Source: Micromonospora gifhornensis (GTDB lineage Bacteria > Actinomycetota > Actinomycetes > Mycobacteriales > Micromonosporaceae). From it: DNA of 64,000 nt. The notes under the pieces were generated by a model. It was not told the origin of the DNA. It saw only the letters and a program-made list of their open reading frames with translations, and did not search any database. The translations under genes were made by a program, and so were the position numbers. Shown piece by piece: positions 58,460-64,000 of the stretch. Where the stretch lies: contig NZ_BOPA01000028.1 in assembly GCF_016863515.1 (NCBI RefSeq), forward strand, positions 62,001 through 126,000, in the 5' to 3' direction. The first letter of the stretch is position 1, and the number at the start of each line of letters is the position of its first letter.

Positions 58460-59206
58460 TCAGCTCGCGGCCAGGACCTCGTCGCCGATCTCGGTCAACT
58501 GGTCGGCGCCCATCTCGACGGCGGCCATGTAGTGCCGCAGCCAGGACCGTAGCCCGTCGGGGGTGCCGGTGGCGAAGGCACCGGCACCCCCGACGTACTC
58601 CGGTTCGCGCTCGCGGTGGCCGACGTCGATCGCGAGCAGGCCGCGCGGGTCGAATCCGCTGGAGAGCAGCACCAGGCGGGCGGCACCGCGGGCCACCACG
58701 CCGGACGGGCCGGCGAACGGACGCAGGTTGAGCAGTTCCCCGTGTACGACGGCGGCCAGCACCAGTGGTGGGACCTTCGTGCCGCCGGCGACGAGCCCGA
58801 CCAGGGCGTCCAGCCGGGCGGAGACCACCGGGTCCTCGACGGGGCGGCCAAGTTCGGCCGCGCCGACCACGTCCCTGCTGGCGAGCACGTGCAGCTTCGC
58901 CAGCACCTGCCGGGGTGCTCTGGGCCAGCGGTCGCTGAGCCCGGGAAGTGCCCCGGCGACCCGCAGCGCGCCCTGCAACACCGGGTCTGTCACCGTGCCG
59001 GCCCGGACCGCCTCGCGCTCGTGGACCCGGCCCTCCAGGGCGGCGCTGGCGACCGCAGATCGCAGGCTCACTTCGGCGGCCACCTGACCGCCGTGCCGGC
59101 GCAGCGCCCGGTGACCGAGCGCGGTGTCGAAGCGGATCCGGGCCTGCTCGACGGCGTCGGCGACGTCGGCGAGCGCGAGCAGCGGTGCGAGCGGGTCGGT
59201 CGTCAC
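58460..59206 (-). CDS. Degenerate Fic-fold protein
   Basis: 248 aa. An N-terminal helix SAVASAALEGRVHE holds S-x-x-x-E-G, the inhibitory-helix motif of Fic AMP transferases (Ser/Thr-x-x-x-Glu-Gly/Asn). The active-site loop reads NLRPFAGPSGVVARGAARLVL where Fic has H-P-F-x-x-G-N-G-R-x-x-R: the catalytic His is Arg and the second Gly-Arg pair is altered, so AMP transfer is not expected. Downstream helices (GLRSWLRHYMAAVEMGADQL) fit the Fic domain end. Actinobacterial homologues are often labelled 'oxidoreductase' or Fic-family. It is convergent with the HAD-IB gene and divergent from acs. Confidence 0.72.
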   Translation of the reverse strand: MTTDPLAPLLALADVADAVEQARIRFDTALGHRALRRHGGQVAAEVSLRSAVASAALEGRVHEREAVRAGTVTDPVLQGALRVAGALPGLSDRWPRAPRQVLAKLHVLASRDVVGAAELGRPVEDPVVSARLDALVGLVAGGTKVPPLVLAAVVHGELLNLRPFAGPSGVVARGAARLVLLSSGFDPRGLLAIDVGHREREPEYVGGAGAFATGTPDGLRSWLRHYMAAVEMGADQLTEIGDEVLAAS

Positions 59207-59528
59207 CTCGTCACGCTATCGAGCCCGCTGGTCGGCCCGTGCCCCAGTCACCGGCAACGCGACGGGCACCACCCGCTTGCCGCGCCGGGACCGACCGCGC
59301 GGCGTGGACCGACCGACACCGCGCGGCGTGGACCGACCGACGCCGGGCGGTTGTCTGCGGTAGCCGCCGCCGGGAGGACCAGCGGCGTTCATCGAGAACG
59401 TTGTGCACCTCGGCGCGCGAGAGGGTCCACTGGGCGATGCAGGCGGGTGGGTTCCGTCGCCATGGTCGGCAGCCCCGGCTAACCTGCCCCGAAGAGGCGC
59501 AGGTCACCCCGACGACGAGGAGCACCGC
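59207..59528. other. Intergenic region upstream of acs
   Basis: 322 bases, containing the 24-bp tandem repeat at 59297-59344 and the divergent promoters of the Fic-like gene and acs. Nothing else coding is supportable before the 27-codon frame at 59529. Confidence 0.45.
59297..59344. repeat. 24-bp tandem repeat, two copies
   Basis: GCGCGGCGTGGACCGACCGA followed by CACC (59297-59320), then the same 20 bases followed by CGCC (59321-59344); 23 of 24 positions match. A partial third unit precedes it at 59288. Confidence 0.75.
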
Positions 59529-59612
59529 ATGAGCGAGCGGCAGCGAGTGGATCATCGATACAGCGCGCTGGTGCCTCATGACAGCACGGAGCGAAGCGGA
59601 GTGCTGGCATGA
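59529..59612 (+). CDS. Possible 27-aa leader peptide translationally coupled to acs
   Basis: ATG 59529 to TGA 59612: 27 residues beginning MSERQRVDHRYSALVP. Its TGA overlaps the acs ATG (ATGA), and both frames begin ATGAGCGAG. It may couple translation of acs to that of the leader or be a by-product of a duplicated start region. AAGCGGAG lies shortly before the acs ATG. Confidence 0.4.
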   Translation: MSERQRVDHRYSALVPHDSTERSGVLA

Positions 59613-61603
59613 GCGAGGCGTTGGCCAATCTGCTGAACGAGACGCGCCAGTTCCCGCCGCCGGCGGAACTCGCCGCCAGTGCCAACGTCACCGCTGAGGC
59701 GTACGCCGAGGCGGAGGCCGACCGGCTGGCCTTCTGGGAGCGCCAGGCGGGGCGGCTGACCTGGGCGAGGCAGTGGGACCAGGTGCTGGACTGGTCGAAT
59801 CCGCCGTTCGCCAAGTGGTTCGTCGGCGGGCAGCTGAACGTGGCGTACAACTGTCTCGACCGGCATGTCGAGGCCGGTCGGGGCGACAAGGTGGCCATCC
59901 ACTGGGAGGGCGAGCCGGGCGACACCCGCACCATCACCTACGCCGACCTGCACCGGATGACCTGCCAGGCGGCGAACGCGCTCACCGACCTCGGGGTGGT
60001 CGCCGGTGACCGGGTGGCGATCTACATGCCGATGGTCCCGGAGGCGGCGGTCGCGATGCTCGCCTGCGCCCGGATCGGTGCCACGCACAGCGTGGTGTTC
60101 GGCGGGTTCTCCGCCGAGTCGCTTACCAACCGGATCCAGGACGCCTCCGCCAAGGTCGTCATCACCGCCGACGGCGGCTACCGGCGGGGCAAGCCGTCCG
60201 CGCTCAAGCCGACAGTCGACGAGGCGGTGGCGAACTGCCCGTCGGTGGAGCACGTGCTTGTGGTCCGCCGGACCGGCGAGTCGGTCGACTGGTCGCAGCG
60301 GGATCACTGGTGGCACGAGACGGTGGAGCAGGCGTCGACCGAGCACACCGCCGAGGCGTTCGACGCCGAGCACCCGCTGTTCATCCTCTACACCAGCGGC
60401 ACGACGGCCCGCCCGAAGGGCATCCTGCACACCACGGGTGGCTATCTGACCCAGACGTCGTACACCTCGCACGCGGTTTTCGATCTGAAGCCGGAGACCG
60501 ACGTCTACTGGTGCACCGCGGACATCGGCTGGGTGACCGGCCACTCCTACATCGTGTACGGTCCGCTCTCCAACGGCGCGACCCAGGTGATGTACGAGGG
60601 CACCCCGGACACCCCGCACAAGGGCCGGTTCTGGGAGATCGTCGACCGGTACGGGGTGACAATCCTCTACACCGCGCCGACGCTGATCCGCACCATGATG
60701 AAGTGGGGCGACGACATCCCCGCCGAGTACAACCTCTCCACGCTCCGGCTGCTCGGCAGCGTCGGTGAGCCGATCAACCCCGAGGCGTGGATGTGGTACC
60801 GCCAGCACGTCGGGCGGGGCGAGCTGCCGATCGTGGACACCTGGTGGCAGACCGAGACCGGCAGCATCATGATCTCGCCGCTGCCGGGGGTGACCGCCGC
60901 CAAGCCGGGTTCGGCGATGACCCCGCTGCCCGGCATCAGCGCAGACGTGGTCGACGACCAGGGCCAGTCGGTGCCCAACGGTGGTGGCGGCTACCTGGTG
61001 CTGCGGGAGCCGTGGCCGTCGATGCTGCGCACCATCTGGGGTGACGACAACCGGTTCATCGAGACGTACTGGTCCCGGTTCGGTGCGGGCGCGAGCGGCA
61101 CCGGCGGCGACGAGTGGATCTACTTTGCCGGTGACGGGGCGAAGAAGGACGACGACGGGCACGTCTGGCTGCTCGGTCGGGTGGACGACGTGATGCTCGT
61201 GTCCGGGCACAACATCTCCACCACGGAGGTCGAGTCGGCGCTCGTCTCGCACCCGTCGGTGGCCGAGGCGGCGGTGGTGGGTGCCACCGATCCGACCACC
61301 GGTCAGGCGATCGTCGCGTTCGCCATTCCGCGCGGCAGCACCGACATCTCCGGTGAGGCAGGTGAGCAGCTCATCGCCGATCTGCGTAACCACGTGGCGA
61401 AGACGCTGGGGCCGATCGCCAAGCCCCGGCAGATCATGCTGGTGCCGGAGTTGCCGAAGACCCGGTCGGGCAAGATCATGCGTCGGCTGCTGCGGGACGT
61501 GGCGGAGAACCGGTCGCTCGGTGACGTGACCACGTTGCAGGACTCCTCGGTGATGGAGTTGATCGCCTCCGGCATGGGTGGCGGCAAGTCGGACGAGGAC
61601 TGA
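59609..61603 (+). CDS. acs: Acetyl-CoA synthetase (AMP-forming)
   Basis: 664 aa. It activates acetate with ATP and CoA to acetyl-CoA. The adenylation core has ILYTSGTTARPKGI (P-loop-like A3), WWQTETGSI (A5), VDDVMLVSGHNIS (A8) and the C-terminal lysine loop RSGKIMRRLLRD, whose Lys is the site of regulatory acetylation in the family. WCTADIGWVTGHSY is a further Acs-specific block. Length is typical (about 650). It overlaps a short upstream frame; terminator at 61621. A Crp site lies farther upstream, before the HAD-IB gene, not directly before acs. Confidence 0.97.
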   Translation: MSEALANLLNETRQFPPPAELAASANVTAEAYAEAEADRLAFWERQAGRLTWARQWDQVLDWSNPPFAKWFVGGQLNVAYNCLDRHVEAGRGDKVAIHWEGEPGDTRTITYADLHRMTCQAANALTDLGVVAGDRVAIYMPMVPEAAVAMLACARIGATHSVVFGGFSAESLTNRIQDASAKVVITADGGYRRGKPSALKPTVDEAVANCPSVEHVLVVRRTGESVDWSQRDHWWHETVEQASTEHTAEAFDAEHPLFILYTSGTTARPKGILHTTGGYLTQTSYTSHAVFDLKPETDVYWCTADIGWVTGHSYIVYGPLSNGATQVMYEGTPDTPHKGRFWEIVDRYGVTILYTAPTLIRTMMKWGDDIPAEYNLSTLRLLGSVGEPINPEAWMWYRQHVGRGELPIVDTWWQTETGSIMISPLPGVTAAKPGSAMTPLPGISADVVDDQGQSVPNGGGGYLVLREPWPSMLRTIWGDDNRFIETYWSRFGAGASGTGGDEWIYFAGDGAKKDDDGHVWLLGRVDDVMLVSGHNISTTEVESALVSHPSVAEAAVVGATDPTTGQAIVAFAIPRGSTDISGEAGEQLIADLRNHVAKTLGPIAKPRQIMLVPELPKTRSGKIMRRLLRDVAENRSLGDVTTLQDSSVMELIASGMGGGKSDED

Positions 61604-61620
61604 CAGGCAGGCGTACCTCT

Positions 61621-61657
61621 CGACGGGTGGTGGTCCGGCGCGGACCGCCACCCGTCG
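61621..61657 (+). terminator. 17-bp stem-loop terminator after acs
   Basis: CGACGGGTGGTGGTCCG (61621-61637), loop GCG, CGGACCGCCACCCGTCG (61641-61657), with one T-G pair. It lies 18 bases after the acs stop. The rest of 61658-61873 holds the protease promoter region and no gene. Confidence 0.8.
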
Positions 61658-61873
61658 TCGTCTGTCCGGACCTGCGGGGATGGCGGGTGGCGGCCGGCAC
61701 GGGTTGTGACAGTGAAGGGACCTGTAGGCAATTCACTGCCATAATATCGATGGCTACCCCTTCCCAGGGGCCCCACTAGTGCCTAAGTTCACCAGTGGCC
61801 CCATATCCGTAGGGGCCGATCTCACCGGCTTGCAACCCCCGATGGGCCGGTTCCCTCAATCCGGAGGTACCAC

Positions 61874-64000
61874 GTGCGGAAAGTCGCAGTGGGTCTGCTC
61901 GGGCTTTCGATGACGGCGACAGGGCTGACGGTCGGAGCTTCGGCCGCCGCCGCGCCGATCGCGGAGCCGCCGACGGCAGCGCCGTCGATCGCCGAGCCAG
62001 CCCACGCCGAACACGACCTGCCGAACCCGCTGGAAGAGAAGCGTCGCGCACTGCGTCAGGAAGGCCTGAGCGAGGTGCTCTCGGGCCGGGTCAAGACGGA
62101 GCGGATCAACGGCAGCACGGTGGCCAAGGTCGGCGACCGGGCCGTCCGTGGTGGCAAGGCCGGCCGTAACGCCAAGACCCCCAAGGGCGGCAAGGGTCCG
62201 ACCGAGAAGCAGTACGTCGAGCTCTCCCGGGAGAAGACCGACCAGATCTTCGTCATCCTGGCCGAGTTCGGCAACGAGCGGCACCCGGACTACCCCGACC
62301 AGGACACCGACCCCGACGTTCCGGGGCCCGCCCGGTTCGACGGGCCGATGCACAACGAGATCCCGCAGCCGGACCGGCGGGTCGACAACTCGACCGTCTG
62401 GCAGCCGAACTACGACGCCGATCACTTCAGGAAGCTCTACTTCGGCACCGCCCCGGGCGACGAGTCCGTGAAGCAGTACTACGAGGCGCAGTCCTCGGGT
62501 CGCTACAGCGTCGACGGCGTGGTCAGCAACTGGGTCAAGGTCAACTACAACCAGGCCCGGTACGGCCGCTCCAACGGTTACCCGTGCGACTCGATCGTCT
62601 GCTCCAACGTCTGGGCGCTGGTGCGCGACGCCGCCAACCAGTGGGTGGCCGACCAGAAGGCCGCCGGCCGCACCGATGCGCAGATCGCCGCCGACGTCCG
62701 GGCGATGGACCAGTGGGACCGTTACGACCACGACGGTGACGGCGACTTCAACGAGCCCGACGGCTACATCGACCACTTCCAGATCGTGCACGCCGGCGGC
62801 GACATGGCCGACGGTGACCCGATCTACGGCGAGGACGCCATCTGGAGCCACCGCTGGTACGCGTACGCCTCCGACCAGGGACGTACCGGCCCGCCGAACT
62901 TCCCGGCCGGCGGCACCCAGATCGGCGACACCGGCATCTGGATCGGCGACTACACGATCCAGCCGGAGAACGGCGGTCGCAGCGTCTTCTACCACGAGTA
63001 CGCCCACGACCTCGGCCTGCCGGACGACTACAACGTCATCAGCGGCGGCGACAACAACAACGAGCACTGGACCCTGATGGCCCAGAGCCGCCTCGGTGCC
63101 AAGAACGACGGCGGCATCGGCGAGCGCGGCGGTGACCTGGGTGCCTGGAACAAGCTCCAGCTCGGCTGGCTCGACTACGAGGTGATCGTCGCCGGCCAGA
63201 AGCGCACCCTGGTGCTCGGCCCGCAGGAATACAACACCAAGGAGGCCCAGGCCGCCGTGGTGGTGCTGCCCGAGCGGGAGTACACCTTCGACAACGGTGC
63301 GCCGTTCGAGGGCAGCAAGCAGTTCTTCTCCGGCAACGCGGACGACCTGAACAGCACCATGACCAGGACGTTCGACCTGACCGGGAAGTCGTCGGCGACG
63401 CTGTCGATGAAGGGCCGCTACAGCATCGAGGCGGAGTACGACTACCTGTTCTTCGAAACCTCGATCGACGGTGGACAGACCTGGACGCCGCAGCCCGGCA
63501 CCGCAGGCGGCCAGCCGCTCAAGGAGATCTCCCCCGGACGCTTCGCGCTGGACGGCAGCTCCGACGACGAGTGGGTGGACGTCACGATTCCGCTGGACGG
63601 GGTCGTCGGCAACCAGGTCGGCTTCCGGCTGCGGTACCAGACCGACGGTGCGGTGTCCGAGGGCGGCTTCTTCGGCGACGCGGTCACGCTGACCGCCGAC
63701 GGCGCCACCGTCTTCACCGACGGTGCTGAGGACGGCGGGGCCGGTTGGACGCTGGCCGGTGGTTTCGAGGTGGTCGAGGAGAGCTACACCCGCAAGTTCG
63801 CGAACTACTACATCGCGGGCACGCGGCAGTACATCTCGTACGACAAGTACCTCAAGACCGGCCCGTACTTCTTCGGGTACGCCAACACCAAGCCGGACTA
63901 CGTGGACCACTACGCGTACCAGGAGGGTCTGCTGATCTCGTACTGGAACACCCGGTGGGCGGACAACGACACGTTCGCGCACCCGGGTGAGGGCCGGAAC
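61874..64000 (+). CDS. Secreted M6-family metalloprotease (immune inhibitor A-like), 3' end cut by window
   Basis: At least 709 aa; the frame is open at the window end, so the protein is incomplete here. A signal peptide (RKVAVGLLGLSMTATGLTVG, then AAA-type cleavage) follows GTG 61874 with RBS CGGAGGTACC. The zinc site is HEYAH at 374-378 in FYHEYAHDLGLPDDY, the HExxH of peptidase M6 with downstream LPDD. FVILAEFGNERHPDYPDQ is the N-terminal M6 start. After the protease domain (to about 480) come beta-sandwich modules (FFETSIDGGQTWTP) typical of InhA. It is probably an extracellular protease acting on host or environmental proteins. Confidence 0.95.
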   Translation, partial: MRKVAVGLLGLSMTATGLTVGASAAAAPIAEPPTAAPSIAEPAHAEHDLPNPLEEKRRALRQEGLSEVLSGRVKTERINGSTVAKVGDRAVRGGKAGRNAKTPKGGKGPTEKQYVELSREKTDQIFVILAEFGNERHPDYPDQDTDPDVPGPARFDGPMHNEIPQPDRRVDNSTVWQPNYDADHFRKLYFGTAPGDESVKQYYEAQSSGRYSVDGVVSNWVKVNYNQARYGRSNGYPCDSIVCSNVWALVRDAANQWVADQKAAGRTDAQIAADVRAMDQWDRYDHDGDGDFNEPDGYIDHFQIVHAGGDMADGDPIYGEDAIWSHRWYAYASDQGRTGPPNFPAGGTQIGDTGIWIGDYTIQPENGGRSVFYHEYAHDLGLPDDYNVISGGDNNNEHWTLMAQSRLGAKNDGGIGERGGDLGAWNKLQLGWLDYEVIVAGQKRTLVLGPQEYNTKEAQAAVVVLPEREYTFDNGAPFEGSKQFFSGNADDLNSTMTRTFDLTGKSSATLSMKGRYSIEAEYDYLFFETSIDGGQTWTPQPGTAGGQPLKEISPGRFALDGSSDDEWVDVTIPLDGVVGNQVGFRLRYQTDGAVSEGGFFGDAVTLTADGATVFTDGAEDGGAGWTLAGGFEVVEESYTRKFANYYIAGTRQYISYDKYLKTGPYFFGYANTKPDYVDHYAYQEGLLISYWNTRWADNDTFAHPGEGRN

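Noticed and set aside
61750..61860. Possible riboswitch or inverted repeat around GGGGCCCCACTAGTG
   Set aside because: Pairing requires a bulge and no known aptamer consensus could be read.

Overview
The window is high-GC DNA (GC-rich third codon positions, GTG starts, overlapping start/stop operons) from an actinobacterium. The gene order holB / MFS-Tmk fusion / topA / hppA / anti-sigma / bldG / DEAD-box helicase / tad genes / HAD-IB / Fic-like / acs matches, from memory, a conserved block of Streptomyces and relatives. The intergenic repeat that begins TTAACAAGGGGCCC (two copies) points to Micromonosporaceae (Micromonospora or a close genus). I see no rRNA operon, CRISPR array, intact prophage or complete insertion sequence.

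Layout. 0.1-3.6 kb: an XPB-type helicase, a HicAB toxin-antitoxin pair with a likely operator, and a frameshifted phytase-like secreted protein. 3.8-7.6 kb: a TIGR03089 protein and a split NHEJ locus (LigD-type polymerase plus ATP-dependent ligase, divergent from Ku). 7.7-14.3 kb: FKBP isomerase, SCO6745-family protein, HAD phosphatase, quinone reductase, Nudix hydrolase, DHA2 exporter and DJ-1/PfpI protein. 14.5-18.4 kb: a heptose-type sugar island (HldE-like kinase/adenylyltransferase, GT2, GT9). 18.4-19.4 kb: Hsp20 and DUF2231. 19.6-24.5 kb: an accessory region with a truncated MFS gene, a 2H phosphoesterase, small unknown genes, a diverged 100-bp direct repeat, an immunity-like protein, DUF6228, and a truncated, frameshifted tyrosine integrase next to tRNA-Thr(CGT). 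This looks like the decayed end of an integrative element.

24.6-33 kb: membrane metallophosphoesterase, RicT/YaaT-like protein, a YbaB / type-VII-target operon, holB and the MFS-thymidylate kinase fusion. 33-38 kb: PLP-dependent amino-acid deaminase/aldolase, a TetR regulator facing a lactone-oxidase gene across two strong palindromes, and a DUF559 nuclease-like gene between two near-identical inverted repeats. 38-46 kb: topA, two unknown genes, a K+-independent H+-pyrophosphatase, and the bldG / anti-sigma switch. 46-55.5 kb: the helicase/secretion neighbourhood (DEAH-box helicase with DUF1998, then a seven-gene tad operon). 55.7-64 kb: a membrane-anchored protein with a VHL beta domain, HAD-IB phosphatase, degenerate Fic protein, acetyl-CoA synthetase, and an M6 metalloprotease cut by the window end.

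The most striking item is the gene at 55757-56662. Its C-terminal domain aligns without gaps to human pVHL (recalled sequence) from Leu63 to Asp121. Four of the five residues of the hydroxyproline-binding pocket are retained and the fifth is Ser to Thr. It sits outside the membrane on a Pro/Ser/Thr stalk and diverges from the tad pilus operon.
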